DNA of 47,842 bases from an uncultured Clostridia bacterium (GCA_947627295.1 CANQVJ010000010.1:1-47842), one strand, 5' to 3'; positions 1 to 8,769 are shown, counted from the first letter of the stretch. Notes: generated by a model not told the origin, from the sequence alone. Numbers and translations: made by a program.

Positions 1-181
1 GTAGCTAAGTAGGGAAGGGATAAACGCTGAAAGCATCTAAGTGTGAAGCCCACCCCAAGATAAGATATCCCATACCGTAAGGTAGTAAGATTCCACAAAG
101 ACTATGTGGTAGATAGGTTGGAGGTGTAAGTGCAGTAATGTATTAAGCTGACCAATACTAATAAATCGAGGGCTTAACTAT
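1..181 (+). rRNA. 23S ribosomal RNA, 3' end (partial)
   Basis: The first 181 bases match the conserved 3' terminal part of bacterial 23S rRNA: the GTGAAGCC block, the run ending in GACCAATACTAATA, and the closing GAGGGCTTAACTA. The 5' part lies outside the window. The 3' boundary is approximate, placed by comparison with the usual GGCTTAACC end. A 5S gene follows about 100 bases later, so this is the distal end of an rRNA operon. Confidence 0.95.
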
Positions 182-281
182 GTATATTTATATACGAAAT
201 AAGTTAAACTAAAACTTTACGAATTCATCTATGTATTTTTGAGTGTGCTAAAAAATAGAAAAATTAAATAGTTATCAATTT

Positions 282-398
282 TCTAGTGATGATGATATTT
301 GAGGTTATACCTGTTCCCATTCCGAACACAGAAGTCAAGCTCAAATATGCCGAAAATACTTGTGGGTTACCCTGCTGGGAAGATAGGTTGTCGCTAGA
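282..398 (+). rRNA. 5S ribosomal RNA
   Basis: A segment of about 117 bases carries the 5S hallmarks: GTTCCCATTCCGAACAC, GAAGTCAAGCTC, and a closing TTGTCGCTAGA that pairs with the opening TCTAGTGA to form helix I. A T-rich run right after the end may act as terminator. The ends are set by the terminal helix and may be off by one or two bases. Confidence 0.93.
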
Positions 399-450
399 TT
401 TTTTTGTGTAAAATTTTTTCGAAAAAAAGTAAAAAAATCGGCGAAAACCA

Positions 451-479
451 TTGACATAACTATGAAAGTATGATAAAAT
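451..479 (+). promoter_or_regulatory. Promoter upstream of rpmG-secE-nusG
   Basis: TTGACA at 451-456 and TAAAAT at 474-479 are separated by 17 bases, and a TG lies one base before the -10 box (extended -10). It is placed to drive the rpmG-secE-nusG-rplKA cluster independently of the rRNA operon. Confidence 0.8.
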
Positions 480-553
480 ATGCAAGTGTATGTTATTACG
501 GACATACCACAAATCACATCGTTTAAAAATAAATAAAAAAGGAGTGTATTCAA

Positions 554-718
554 ATGGCATCAAAAGGTCCAAGAGAAAACATAACATTAGAATGTACAGA
601 ATGCAAACACAGAAATTACACAACATCAAAAAACAAAAGAAACAACACTGAAAGATTAGAATTAATCAAATATTGTAAGTTCTGTAAAAAGCGTACAACA
701 CATAAAGAAACAAAATAA
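554..718 (+). CDS. rpmG: 50S ribosomal protein L33
   Basis: A 54-residue small basic protein with two Cys-x-x-Cys pairs (CTEC near residues 14-17 and CKFC near 41-44) that form the zinc site of the zinc-binding L33 type. It is a component of the large ribosomal subunit near the exit site. The ATG follows a GGAG ribosome-binding site. The position directly upstream of secE and nusG is the standard Firmicutes arrangement. Confidence 0.93.
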   Translation: MASKGPRENITLECTECKHRNYTTSKNKRNNTERLELIKYCKFCKKRTTHKETK

Positions 719-756
719 TTAAAATAATAGTTGAGCTATTTTAAGGAGGATGTAAA

Positions 757-1227
757 ATGGCTAAAAAAGAAAACAATAAGGATGTTAAGAAAACACCAAA
801 AAATGAAAAAAACAAAAAGACTTTTTTTAAGAGTTTCAAAACAGAATTAAAAAAAGTAGTATGGCCAACACCAAAGCAATTATTCAATAGTACTGTTACA
901 GTTATTACAATAGTACTAATATGTGCAGCAATAGTATTTGTATTAGATATTGCATTTGAAACTATTAATAAACAAGGTATTAATAGAATCAGAGATGCAG
1001 TTGTACCACAAGAAACAACTGAGCAAGAAAATACAAATACAGAATCAGGTGAAGGTGAAGATACAACAACTTTGCAAGTTAATGAAGACGGCTCTACTGA
1101 GGTTACAGGGGGAGATAATTCAGTACAAGTAACAACAGATGATCAAAACTCTGAAACATCAGAAGAAAATAATGCTGAATCAACAAGCGAAGAAGGTAGT
1201 CAAGAAGCTGAACAACCAGCACAATAA
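757..1227 (+). CDS. secE: Preprotein translocase subunit SecE with long acidic C-terminal tail
   Basis: SecE clamps SecY in the protein-conducting channel of the cytoplasmic membrane. The N-terminal half has the family pattern: a basic Lys-rich start, the amphipathic segment ELKKVVWPTPKQ near residues 30-41, and one hydrophobic helix near residues 46-67. Bacterial SecE of the short type usually ends soon after this helix, at about 60-75 residues. This protein is 156 residues long because of a Glu/Thr/Ser/Asn/Gln-rich acidic extension from about residue 85. The extension resembles low-complexity linkers, has no recognisable domain, and should lie on the extracellular side if topology is standard. 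The start has a strong AAGGAGG site and the gene sits between rpmG and nusG. Confidence 0.93.
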   Translation: MAKKENNKDVKKTPKNEKNKKTFFKSFKTELKKVVWPTPKQLFNSTVTVITIVLICAAIVFVLDIAFETINKQGINRIRDAVVPQETTEQENTNTESGEGEDTTTLQVNEDGSTEVTGGDNSVQVTTDDQNSETSEENNAESTSEEGSQEAEQPAQ

Positions 1228-1259
1228 AATATCTAAATTTTTAAAGGGAGGATTTAAAC

Positions 1260-1796
1260 ATGTCCCAAAAAAAGTATGATATGGTTCCAAGATGGTATGT
1301 AGTACATACATATTCGGGATACGAAAATAAAGTTAAAACAGACTTGGAAAAAACAATAAAAAATAGAGAATTAGAAAAATTTTTCTTTAATATTGTTGTT
1401 CCTATGGAAGAACAAATTGAAATTAAAAATGGAAAAAGAAAAACAAATTTAAAGAAAGTTTTTCCTGGCTATGTTTTAATAAAAATGATAGTAACAGAAA
1501 AATCTTGGTATATTGTTAGAAATACTAGAGGTGTAACAGGCTTTGTAGGTTCTGGTACAGATCCAATTCCATTGACAGAAGAAGAAATACGCAATATGGG
1601 ATTTGAAAATGTTCCAATTAATGTTGACTATGATATAAATGAACAAGTACAAATAATGAACGGTTCATTTGAAGGATTTGTTGGAACAGTACAAGAAATA
1701 AACAAAGAAAAACATAGAGTTAAAGTTCTAGTTTCTATGTTTGGTAGAGAAACTCCAGTTGAATTGGAATTTTCTCAAGTACAAAAATTAAATTAA
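1260..1796 (+). CDS. nusG: Transcription termination/antitermination factor NusG
   Basis: This 178-residue protein binds RNA polymerase and modulates pausing, elongation and Rho-dependent termination. The N-terminal NGN domain begins with the typical RWYVVHTYSGYE motif near residues 11-22 and includes FPGYVL. The C-terminal KOW domain (about residues 120-178) includes GSFEGFVG. The ATG follows AGGGAGG at good spacing. The length is normal, and the gene lies 32 bases after secE and 33 before rplK in the conserved order. Confidence 0.97.
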   Translation: MSQKKYDMVPRWYVVHTYSGYENKVKTDLEKTIKNRELEKFFFNIVVPMEEQIEIKNGKRKTNLKKVFPGYVLIKMIVTEKSWYIVRNTRGVTGFVGSGTDPIPLTEEEIRNMGFENVPINVDYDINEQVQIMNGSFEGFVGTVQEINKEKHRVKVLVSMFGRETPVELEFSQVQKLN

Positions 1797-1829
1797 GATA
1801 AAGGAAACAAAAAGGAGGTGCCAGGTTAA

Positions 1830-2261
1830 ATGGCAGATAAAGATAATGAAGTAACAATCATTAAATTACAAATAGAAGCAGGAAAAGCATCACCAGCTCC
1901 ACCAGTAGGTCCAGCTCTAGGTTCAAGTGGTGTAAACATTATGCAATTCGTTAAAGAATTTAATGATAGAACTGCAAAAATGGGTGGATTAAAAATTCCA
2001 GTAGTTATAACAGTAAATAAAGATAAATCATTTACATTTATAACAAAAGAACCACCAATGGCAGTATTAATTAAAAAAGCTGCTAAAATACAAAAAGGCT
2101 CAGGAGTTCCTAATAGAGATAAAGTTGCAAAACTAACAAAGGATCAAGTAAAAGAAATAGCAGAACAAAAAATGCCAGATTTAAATGCTGCATCAATAGA
2201 AACAGCTATGAAAATGGTAGCAGGAACAGCTAGATCTATGGGAATAACTATTGAAGAATAA
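1830..2261 (+). CDS. rplK: 50S ribosomal protein L11
   Basis: L11 binds the GTPase-associated region of 23S rRNA and helps activate elongation factors and the RelA stringent response. The 143-residue protein has the N-terminal lipid-like motif [20 protein letters not shown], then [10 protein letters not shown], and ends in the RNA-binding domain with AGTARSMGI. The start follows AAAGGAGGTGCC. Length and neighbours are those expected of rplK. Confidence 0.97.
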   Translation: MADKDNEVTIIKLQIEAGKASPAPPVGPALGSSGVNIMQFVKEFNDRTAKMGGLKIPVVITVNKDKSFTFITKEPPMAVLIKKAAKIQKGSGVPNRDKVAKLTKDQVKEIAEQKMPDLNAASIETAMKMVAGTARSMGITIEE

Positions 2262-2314
2262 TAAATAAATTGGGAGAGTGAAAAGCTCGTTTGAACCAAA
2301 GGAGGTATATGAAA

Positions 2315-3001
2315 ATGAGTAAAACAACAAAAAGATATGCAGAATGTGAAAAATTAATTGAAAAGAAAAAAGAATATGATATAGCAGAGGCTTTAAAAAT
2401 TGTAGAAAAAATGCCAAAGCTAAAATTTGATGAAACAGTAGAATTACATGTTAAATTAGGTGTAGATTCAAAACATGCTGATCAACAAGTTAGAGGAACA
2501 GTAGTATTACCTAATGGAACAGGTAAAACACAAAAAGTTCTTGTATTTGCGAAAGGTCCAAAAGCTGAAGAAGCTGAAAAGGCTGGAGCAGATTATGTAG
2601 GAGCTGAAGAATTAATACCAAAAATTCAAAACGATAACTGGTTTGATTATGATGTAGTAGTTGCAACTCCAGATATGATGGGTGTTGTAGGTAGACTAGG
2701 AAAGGTATTAGGTCCAAAAGGATTAATGCCAAACCCTAAATCAGGAACAGTTACAATGGATGTAACAAAAGCTATTGAAGAAATTAAATCAGGTAAAGTT
2801 GAATACAGACTAGACAAAACAAATATTATACACCTAGGATTCGGAAAAGTATCTTTTGGAGCAAAGAAATTACAAGAAAATTATGAAACAATAATAAATG
2901 CTATAATAAAAGCAAGACCAGCAGCTGCAAAAGGTCAATATATCAAGAGTGTAGCAATTTCAACAACTATGGGACCAGGAATTTTTATAAATCAAAAATA
3001 A
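2315..3001 (+). CDS. rplA: 50S ribosomal protein L1
   Basis: L1 forms the mobile stalk at the ribosomal E site and commonly represses its own operon by binding its mRNA. The sequence shows the family motifs [20 protein letters not shown] and the C-terminal ATTMGPG-like STTMGPG. Three in-frame starts are possible. The GGAGG at 2301-2305 is 9 bases from the ATG at 2315 but only 3 from the ATG at 2309, so 2315 is preferred, giving 228 residues, the usual length. It is cotranscribed with rplK. Confidence 0.95.
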   Translation: MSKTTKRYAECEKLIEKKKEYDIAEALKIVEKMPKLKFDETVELHVKLGVDSKHADQQVRGTVVLPNGTGKTQKVLVFAKGPKAEEAEKAGADYVGAEELIPKIQNDNWFDYDVVVATPDMMGVVGRLGKVLGPKGLMPNPKSGTVTMDVTKAIEEIKSGKVEYRLDKTNIIHLGFGKVSFGAKKLQENYETIINAIIKARPAAAKGQYIKSVAISTTMGPGIFINQK

Positions 3002-3008
3002 TAAAATA

Positions 3009-3110
3009 TCCGAAGACAGTAGGCAAAAAGTAAGTCCTACCGAGGAAAATTAGTGTAAAATATAAGCACTTTTTGTACCTCGGAAGGATTGCAAAAAGTG
3101 TTTATATTTT
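3009..3110 (+). ncRNA. L10 leader (r-protein autoregulatory leader) with attenuator hairpin
   Basis: The segment starts with the conserved CCGAAGACAGTAGG sequence of L10 leaders upstream of rplJ. CCGAGG near 3040-3045 can pair with CCTCGG at 3078-3083. A second stem pairs CACTTTTTG at 3067-3075 with CAAAAAGTG at 3092-3100 and is followed by a T-rich stretch, like an attenuator. Known L10 leaders bind the L10-L12 complex and down-regulate rplJL. The boundaries are approximate. Confidence 0.85.
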
Positions 3111-3148
3111 TTAAAAAATATACAAAGCTATTTTTAGGAGGTGAAAAA

Positions 3149-3655
3149 ATGGCAAACGCAAAAAATATTGAAAGAAAGAAACAAGAAGTTACAAAATTAG
3201 CAGAAGAAATCAAAAATTCTAAATTAGTTCTTTTAACAGAATACAGAGGTATAACAGTAGATGAAGATACTAAATTAAGAAGAGATTTAAGAGCTACAAA
3301 TTCAAATTACAGAATCATTAAAAACAATATTACTAGAAGAGCATTAGAAGAAGCTAAAATTGAAGGACTAACTGATCAATTAGTAGGTCCAGTAGCAGTA
3401 GTTCTAAATGAAGAAGAATATTTAGATGCAGCTAAAGTTATTTACAAATTTACTAAAGATAATGATTATTACAAAATCAAAGGTGGTATAATTGAAGGAA
3501 AAGTTATGACACCAGAAGAAATTATAACACTTGCAAAACTACCTTCAAGAGATACATTGTTATCTATGCTTGCAGGTGCATTGCTTGGAAATATTTCTAA
3601 GCTTGCAGTTGGACTTGAACAAGTTCGTTTACAGAAGGAAGCAGCAGAGGCGTAA
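3149..3655 (+). CDS. rplJ: 50S ribosomal protein L10
   Basis: L10 anchors L12 dimers at the ribosomal stalk. The 168-residue protein contains the N-terminal ribosome-binding region (VLLTEYRGITV, then NNITRRALEEA) and an Ala/Leu-rich C-terminal helix for L12 dimers. The chosen ATG at 3149 follows AGGAGG at 3136-3141. The frame is open further upstream, but that would lie within the L10 leader. It is followed by rplL after a 173-base spacer holding a long hairpin. Confidence 0.96.
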   Translation: MANAKNIERKKQEVTKLAEEIKNSKLVLLTEYRGITVDEDTKLRRDLRATNSNYRIIKNNITRRALEEAKIEGLTDQLVGPVAVVLNEEEYLDAAKVIYKFTKDNDYYKIKGGIIEGKVMTPEEIITLAKLPSRDTLLSMLAGALLGNISKLAVGLEQVRLQKEAAEA

Positions 3656-3774
3656 AGCAAATGAAAAACAGCATCTTACTGCGTTAAGCTTCATTGGTTA
3701 TTCGTCAACGTACACCAGTACGCCTACCTCATAACCAATTCGCTTGCCTTGTAATATACTATTTTTGCTTTGCT
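3656..3774. repeat. Long imperfect inverted repeat between rplJ and rplL
   Basis: Nearly the whole rplJ-rplL spacer folds on itself. The left arm starts AGCAAATGAAAAACAGC and the right arm ends ATTTTTGCTTTGCT, which is its imperfect complement. Inside these, ATTGGTTAT pairs with ATAACCAAT, and CGTAC with GTACG near the tip. Such a long hairpin fits either a small repetitive palindromic element or an RNA-processing structure that sets the L10:L12 ratio. I see no second copy in this window. Confidence 0.7.
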
Positions 3775-3828
3775 TTATAAAAATAAAAATCAAAAAAAGA
3801 AAATTAAAAAAATTTAGGAGGAATAAAA

Positions 3829-4197
3829 ATGAAAAAAGAAGAAATGATTGAAGAAATCAAAAAAATGACAGTTGTAGAACTATCAGAATTAGTTAAAGCT
3901 ATAGAAGAAGAATTTGGAGTATCTGCAGTAGCAGCTGCAGCACCAGCAGCTGGAGGAGCAGCTGCAGCAGGTGAAGCTGAAGAAAAATCAGAATTCAATG
4001 TTGTATTAACAGCAGCAGGAGATCAAAAAATTAAAGTTATCAAAGTAGTTAGAGACGCTACTGGATTAGGTCTAAAAGAAGCTAAAGATTTAGTTGACGG
4101 AGCACCTAAAACAATCAAAGAAAATGTAGCTAAAGAAGAAGCTGAAGACTTAAAAGCTAAATTCACAGAAGTAGGAGCTACAGTAGAATTACAATAA
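3829..4197 (+). CDS. rplL: 50S ribosomal protein L7/L12
   Basis: L7/L12 is the multi-copy stalk protein that recruits translation GTPases. The 122-residue protein has an N-terminal dimerisation domain ([19 protein letters not shown]), an Ala/Gly-rich hinge near residues 40-50, and the C-terminal factor-binding domain with [24 protein letters not shown] and KFTEVGA. The ATG follows AGGAGG. It is the last gene of the cluster, followed by a terminator at 4213-4240. Confidence 0.97.
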   Translation: MKKEEMIEEIKKMTVVELSELVKAIEEEFGVSAVAAAAPAAGGAAAAGEAEEKSEFNVVLTAAGDQKIKVIKVVRDATGLGLKEAKDLVDGAPKTIKENVAKEEAEDLKAKFTEVGATVELQ

Positions 4198-4212
4198 TAA
4201 ATAAAATAAAGA

Positions 4213-4240
4213 AAACAAGCGATTTAGCTTGTTTTTTTTT
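4213..4240 (+). terminator. Rho-independent terminator after rplL
   Basis: AACAAGC at 4214-4220 pairs with GCTTGTT at 4226-4232 around a 5-base loop, followed by an uninterrupted T run to 4240. It ends the ribosomal protein cluster. Confidence 0.88.
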
Positions 4241-4257
4241 CGAAAAAGTTATATAAT
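4229..4257 (+). promoter_or_regulatory. Putative promoter of gatCAB
   Basis: A perfect TATAAT lies at 4252-4257. With a 17-base spacer, TTGTTT at 4229-4234 would serve as -35, overlapping the T tract of the preceding terminator. It lies just upstream of gatC. Confidence 0.6.
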
Positions 4258-4288
4258 GTTAGCATGTTAAAAGATAGGAGTTGATAAA

Positions 4289-4573
4289 ATGCAAGTATCT
4301 AAAGAACAAATTTTGCATATTGCAAATTTAGCAAGGCTAAATTTAAAAGAAGACGAAGTTGAAGAATATTTAAAAAATTTGGATGAAATTTTAAATTTTG
4401 CAAATATAATAAATAATGCACCAACTGAAGATTTAGGAATTACAATAGGTTCAAATGAAGAAAAAAATGTATTTAGAAAAGATGAAGTAAAAATATTTGA
4501 GGATAGAGATGCATTACTTGAAAATGCACCTTCAAAAGAAAACAATATGTTTAAAGTACCAAAAATTATTTAA
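4289..4573 (+). CDS. gatC: Asp-tRNA(Asn)/Glu-tRNA(Gln) amidotransferase subunit C
   Basis: GatC stabilises the GatA-GatB interface in the GatCAB amidotransferase, which converts mischarged Glu-tRNA(Gln) and Asp-tRNA(Asn) to the correct amides. The 94-residue protein shows HIANLARLNLKEDEVEEY and a C-terminal LLENAPSKENNMFKVPKII, both typical. The ATG follows AGGAG. It is the first gene of gatCAB, 11 bases before gatA. Confidence 0.95.
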   Translation: MQVSKEQILHIANLARLNLKEDEVEEYLKNLDEILNFANIINNAPTEDLGITIGSNEEKNVFRKDEVKIFEDRDALLENAPSKENNMFKVPKII

Positions 4574-4584
4574 GGAGGTAAATT

Positions 4585-6054
4585 ATGAACATAACAGAAT
4601 TAACTGTGCATGAGTTACAAGAAAAACTAAAAAATAAAGAATTAACAATATCTGAAATTACAAAGGCATATGTGGATAGAATAAATGAAAAAGAAAAAGA
4701 TGTACAAGCCTTTGTTACTACACTAACAGAAGAAGCTACAAAACAATCAGAGGAAATTGAAGAAAAAATAAATAGTGGTGAAATAAAAGGAGAATTTGCA
4801 GGAATTCCAATAGGAATAAAAGATAATATGTGTACAAAGGGAGTAAAAACTACATGTTCTTCAAAAATGCTAGAAAACTTCATTGCACCATATGATGCAA
4901 CAGCAGTCAAAAAAATCAATGAAGAAAATATTATAAACTTAGGAAAATTAAATATGGATGAATTTGCAATGGGTGGATCTACAGAGCATTCATATTTCCA
5001 CAAAACATATAACCCATGGAATTTAAACAAGGTTCCAGGTGGTTCGTCTGGAGGCTCAGCAGCAGCAGTAGCAGCAAACATGGTACCATGGGCATTAGGG
5101 TCTGATACAGGTGGCTCTATAAGGCAACCTGCAAGCTTCTGTGGTGTGGTAGGTTTAAAGCCAACATATGGATTAGTTTCAAGATATGGATTAGTAGCAT
5201 TTGCTTCATCTTTAGATCAGATTGGTCCAATTACAAAAGATGTTAGAGATAGTGCAATGCTTCTAAACATAATAACAGGGCATGATGAAATGGATACAAC
5301 CTCAGCAAATATAGAGAAAAAAGATTATACAAAGGCATTAAAAAAAGATGTAAAAGGTATGAAAATAGGTGTTCCAAAAGAATTTTATGGAGAAGGTGTA
5401 CAACCAGAAGTTGAAGAAAAAATAAAAGCAGCATTGGAAGAATATAAAAAATTAGGAGCAGAAATTGTAGAAATTTCATTAGATGTTGCAGAATATTCAT
5501 TAGCAACATATTATATAATTGCTTGTGCAGAAGCAAGTTCAAACTTAGGAAGGTTTGACGGTGTAAGATATACTCACAGAGCCAAAGATTATAATGGACT
5601 TTGGGATTTATATAAAAAATCTAGAAGTGAAGCATTTGGAGATGAAGTAAAAAGAAGAATAATACTTGGAACATATGTGCTTTCTTCAGGGTATTATGAT
5701 GCATATTATAAAAAAGCACAACAAGTTCGTACACTTGTAATGAACAAATTTAATGAAGCATTTGGAAAATGTGATGTTATAATAACTCCAACATCACCAA
5801 CAACAGCATTTGATATAGGCGGAAAACTAAACGACCCACTTTCAATGTATAAAGCAGATATATGCACAGTTTCTGTAAATATCACAGGACTTCCAGGAAT
5901 TTCGGTTCCATGTGGAGTAGATAATGATGGTATGCCAATAGGTATGCAAATAATAGGAAATAGATTTGAAGAAGAAAAAATATTAAATGCGGCATATGCA
6001 TATGAACAGGTAGAAAAGTTTAGAGAAAATCATAAGCCAACATTTAAAAAATAA
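4585..6054 (+). CDS. gatA: Asp-tRNA(Asn)/Glu-tRNA(Gln) amidotransferase subunit A
   Basis: GatA is the amidase that releases ammonia from glutamine for transfer to the mischarged tRNA. The 489-residue protein carries the amidase-signature catalytic triad: Lys79 in GIPIGIKDN, cis-Ser154 in [10 protein letters not shown] and Ser178 in SDTGGSIRQ. The signature region continues through [12 protein letters not shown]. The start follows AAGGAGG, and the length is normal. It lies between gatC and gatB in a tight operon. No frameshift is present in this gene, unlike gatB. Confidence 0.97.
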   Translation: MNITELTVHELQEKLKNKELTISEITKAYVDRINEKEKDVQAFVTTLTEEATKQSEEIEEKINSGEIKGEFAGIPIGIKDNMCTKGVKTTCSSKMLENFIAPYDATAVKKINEENIINLGKLNMDEFAMGGSTEHSYFHKTYNPWNLNKVPGGSSGGSAAAVAANMVPWALGSDTGGSIRQPASFCGVVGLKPTYGLVSRYGLVAFASSLDQIGPITKDVRDSAMLLNIITGHDEMDTTSANIEKKDYTKALKKDVKGMKIGVPKEFYGEGVQPEVEEKIKAALEEYKKLGAEIVEISLDVAEYSLATYYIIACAEASSNLGRFDGVRYTHRAKDYNGLWDLYKKSRSEAFGDEVKRRIILGTYVLSSGYYDAYYKKAQQVRTLVMNKFNEAFGKCDVIITPTSPTTAFDIGGKLNDPLSMYKADICTVSVNITGLPGISVPCGVDNDGMPIGMQIIGNRFEEEKILNAAYAYEQVEKFRENHKPTFKK

Positions 6055-6067
6055 AGGAGGAAATTAA

Positions 6068-7511
6068 ATGTCAAGAGAAGATTATGAAGCAGTAATTGGT
6101 CTTGAAGTACATGCAGAATTATCAACAAAAACAAAAATATTTTGCTCATGTGCAAACGAATTTGGTGGTGAGCCAAATACCAATATATGCCCTGTGTGCA
6201 CAGCAATGCCAGGAGCCTTACCAGTGCTTAATGAAAAAGTTGTGGAATACGCAGTAAAAGCGGGTCTTGCAACAAATTGTTCAATTTCAAAAGACAGTAA
6301 AAATGATAGAAAAAATTACTTTTATCCAGATACACCAAAGGCATATCAGATTTCTCAATATGATAAACCACTTTGTGAAAATGGACATGTTGAAATAGAA
6401 ACATCGGACGGAAATAAGAAAGTAATTAGAATAGAAAGAATTCATATTGAAGACGACGCCGGAAAACTTAATCATGACGATTTTGGAGGCGAGAGCCTTG
6501 TAGACCTTAATAGAGCCGGAGTTCCACTAATAGAAACAGTTTCAAAGCCAGATATGAGAAGTGCAGAAGAAGCAGAACAATACTTAAGAAAATTAAAATC
6601 AATTTTTGAATATATTGAAGTTTCAGATTGTAAAATGCAAGAAGGTTCTTTGCGTGCAGATGTAAATGTATCTGTTAGAAAAAAAGGAGACCCACTTGGA
6701 ACAAGAACTGAAATGAAAAATATGAATTCATTTAGAAGTATTGTAAGGGCAATAAATTATGAAATAGAAAGACAAATTGATTTAATAGAAGACGGTCGGA
6801 CAGGTCGTGCAAGAAAGCTTAAGGTGGGATGATGTTTCAGGAAAAACATTTCCAATGAGGGACAAAGAAGATGCTCAAGACTATAGATATTTTCCAGAGC
6901 CAGATTTAGCTCCAATTAGGCTTTCAGATGAATATGTAGAAAAGATTAGAGCAAGTTTACCAGAACTACCAGAAGTAAGAAAGCAAAGATATTTAGAAAA
7001 ATATAATTTATCAGAAAAAGATGCAAATTTAATAACATCTTCAAAATATTTATCAGATTTATTTGAAGATGCAATAGAAGTATGTAACAACCCAAAAGCA
7101 GTAAACAACTGGATTATATCAGATATTTCTAGAATACTTAATGAAACAGAATCTGAGCCAATAGAAATACCATTTGATGCAAAACAATTAGGAAAACTTA
7201 TAATATTAATAGATAAAGGTACAATTAGCTCAAGTATTGGAAAAAAAGTTTTAGAAGAATTATTTGAAAATCCAAGAGATCCAGAAGATATAATAAAGGA
7301 AAAAGGTTGGATACAAATATCTGATGAAGGTGCAATTAAAGAAGTTGTAATGAAGGTATTAGCAGCAAATCAACAATCAGTTGCAGACTATAAAGCAGGT
7401 AAGGATAAGGCTTTAGGATTTTTAGTAGGACAAGCAATGAAAGAAACAAAAGGAAAAGCTAATCCACAACTACTTAATAAAATGTTTAAAGAAGAATTAA
7501 CTAAAAACTAA
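6068..7511 (+). CDS. gatB: Asp-tRNA(Asn)/Glu-tRNA(Gln) amidotransferase subunit B, one +1 shift at CGGA
   Basis: GatB binds and phosphorylates the mischarged tRNA within GatCAB. The first frame (6068-6796, 243 codons) carries the start [12 protein letters not shown], the zinc-site cysteines in FCSCANEFG and CPVCTAMPG, and [18 protein letters not shown]. The second frame (6798-7511) carries [18 protein letters not shown] and the C-terminal YqeY-like tail domain. The frames join if a C at 6797 is skipped: GAC GGT [C] GGA CAG GTC gives [13 protein letters not shown], matching the conserved GatB junction. The product is 480 residues, the usual length. Without the shift, translation stops at 6830, removing half of the protein. 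No other defect is seen, so I treat the gene as functional and decoded by the CGGN event. Confidence 0.9.
6797..6800 (+). other. CGGA +1 shift site in gatB
   Basis: In-frame CGG (codon 244) followed by A. Skipping the C yields Gly (GGA) in EDG-G-QVVQE. The zero-frame stop is ten codons later, at 6830-6832. Confidence 0.9.
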
Positions 7512-7518
7512 AAAAAGA

Positions 7519-7539
7519 AAAGGTGGGGAAACCCACCTT
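7519..7539 (-). terminator. Terminator for the minus-strand gene ending at 7538
   Basis: AAGGTGGG and CCCACCTT form a stem with a short loop. On the minus strand the stem is followed by a T-rich tract (the A run at 7510-7518 on plus). It may also slow transcription leaving gatB, which ends at 7511. Confidence 0.7.
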
Positions 7540-7801
7540 AAACTAATTGCTTTTTAATTTTATCTGCAGCAATTGCACAAATTATAAATTCAATAGCAAA
7601 AATTATGCTAAGTTTAAATAACATAAACCCTAAATCAAAAACAAAAGGGTTTAGCTTAAAAGATAGATAAACAAAAAGTACAATTGTTGAAATTAAACAT
7701 AGATAAAAGCAAAAATGTAATCCATGTTTTAAAACGCACAAAGCTGTTTTATCTAATTTTTTAAAAATATTTTTTATCATAGAAATAAAAGATGTTATCA
7801 T
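7538..7801 (-). CDS. Small two-helix membrane protein of unknown function
   Basis: The gene encodes 87 residues with two clear hydrophobic helices, near residues 30-48 and 58-79, a basic N-terminal part and a basic C-terminus (DKIKKQLV). I do not recognise the family. It lies downstream of rpsT on the same strand with a 77-base gap. A perfect 14-base inverted repeat in that gap has its distal arm over the first codons of this gene, so translation may be controlled by an RNA hairpin. A terminator overlaps the stop codon. It is probably real because of a GAGG-type ribosome-binding site and good codon use, but function is unknown. Confidence 0.65.
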   Translation of the reverse strand: MITSFISMIKNIFKKLDKTALCVLKHGLHFCFYLCLISTIVLFVYLSFKLNPFVFDLGFMLFKLSIIFAIEFIICAIAADKIKKQLV

Positions 7802-7852
7802 ATGTATTACCTCGCTTTTAACTAAGCTCTTAATACAATGATAACATCTTTT
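7787..7852 (-). promoter_or_regulatory. Hairpin between rpsT and the small membrane protein, overlapping its start
   Basis: The 14-base arms AAAAGATGTTATCA (7787-7800) and TGATAACATCTTTT (7839-7852) are perfect complements separated by 38 bases. In minus-strand mRNA, the loop holds the ribosome-binding site and the distal arm holds codons 1-5 of the downstream gene. The structure could terminate rpsT transcription weakly or mask translation of the second gene. Confidence 0.6.
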
Positions 7853-7878
7853 ATAATTAATTTCAATGGAAATAAATG

Positions 7879-8142
7879 CTAAGCTATTGTTGATAGTTTT
7901 TTTGATAATGCTGATTTTTTTCTAGCAGCAGTATTCTTAACTATAACGCCCTTGCTACATGCTTGATCAATTTTCTTTGTAGCTTGAGAAAACAATGCTT
8001 TAGCTTCATCAACTTTTTTATCTGCAACAGCTTGTTCAAATTTTTTGATAGTTGTTTTATAAGCTGATTTAATCATGTTATTTCTTAAAGTTTTCTTTTC
8101 TATAATCTTAACTCTTTTTTTAGCTGACTTGATATTTGGCAT
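7879..8142 (-). CDS. rpsT: 30S ribosomal protein S20
   Basis: S20 is a primary 16S rRNA-binding protein that helps early 30S assembly. The 87-residue, strongly basic protein begins MPNIKSAKKRVK and continues with NKMIKS-like NNMIKSAYKTTIKKFE and the C-terminal KGVIVKNTAARKKSALSKK, all typical of S20. The start follows AGGGAGG. The gene is alone on the minus strand apart from the small membrane protein downstream. Confidence 0.95.
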   Translation of the reverse strand: MPNIKSAKKRVKIIEKKTLRNNMIKSAYKTTIKKFEQAVADKKVDEAKALFSQATKKIDQACSKGVIVKNTAARKKSALSKKLSTIA

Positions 8143-8233
8143 TTTTGCACCTCCCTATAGTATGTAAATTAATCTAACATAAACTATTTTAACATATTTT
8201 CAAAGATTTTGCAAGTAAATTCGATAAAAATCA

Positions 8234-8262
8234 TTGTAAAATCGATTATTTTGTGATATATT
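8234..8262 (+). promoter_or_regulatory. Putative promoter of rpiB
   Basis: TTGTAA at 8234-8239 and TATATT at 8257-8262 are separated by 17 bases, 38 bases before the rpiB start. The -35 match is moderate. Confidence 0.5.
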
Positions 8263-8299
8263 AAAAACGGTAATATAAAAAAGATAGGAGTGATAATAG

Positions 8300-8746
8300 G
8301 TGATAGCAATTGGAAGTGACCATGGTGGTTATAAATTAAAAGAGGAAATAAAAAGATATTTAGAAGAAAAAGAAATAGAAGTTGAAGATTTTGGATGTGA
8401 AAATGAAGAAAGAATTGATTATCCAGAAATAGCAAAAGAAGTTGCAAAATCAGTGCAAACAGGAAAATGTGAAAAGGCAATATTAATATGTCGCTCTGGA
8501 ATAGGTATGACAATAGTTGCAAATAAATTCAAAGGAATTAGATGCGCAAATTGTGAAAGTGAAGAAAAAGCTAAGTTTTCAAGGATGCACAATGATTCAA
8601 ATGTATTAGCACTTGGAGCTGATTATTTAACAGTAAATGAAGCAATATGTATTTTAAGGATGTGGTTAGCTACAAGTTTTGAAGGTGGAAGGCACCAAGA
8701 AAGAATTGATATAATAAATGAAATAGAGGCAGAAAATATGAAATAA
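8300..8746 (+). CDS. rpiB: Ribose-5-phosphate isomerase B
   Basis: RpiB interconverts ribose 5-phosphate and ribulose 5-phosphate in the pentose phosphate pathway. The 148-residue protein starts with the family signature IAIGSDHGGYKLKEEI and has the active-site loop CRSGIGMTIVANKFKGIRCA and the HNDSNVLALGA motif. The start is GTG, chosen because AGGAG at 8286-8290 lies 9 bases upstream. It is followed after 23 bases by the wecA-rubredoxin gene, probably in one operon. Confidence 0.94.
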   Translation: MIAIGSDHGGYKLKEEIKRYLEEKEIEVEDFGCENEERIDYPEIAKEVAKSVQTGKCEKAILICRSGIGMTIVANKFKGIRCANCESEEKAKFSRMHNDSNVLALGADYLTVNEAICILRMWLATSFEGGRHQERIDIINEIEAENMK

Positions 8747-8769
8747 CCGTAAAATGGAGGTATAAGCTT

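Noticed and set aside
264-629. Open frame on the minus strand over 5S rRNA and rpmG
   Set aside because: It overlaps well-supported 5S rRNA and rpmG and has no family features.
3531-3734. Open frame overlapping the rplJ end and the hairpin spacer
   Set aside because: It is in a different frame from rplJ, follows the palindromic spacer, and lacks a ribosome-binding site.
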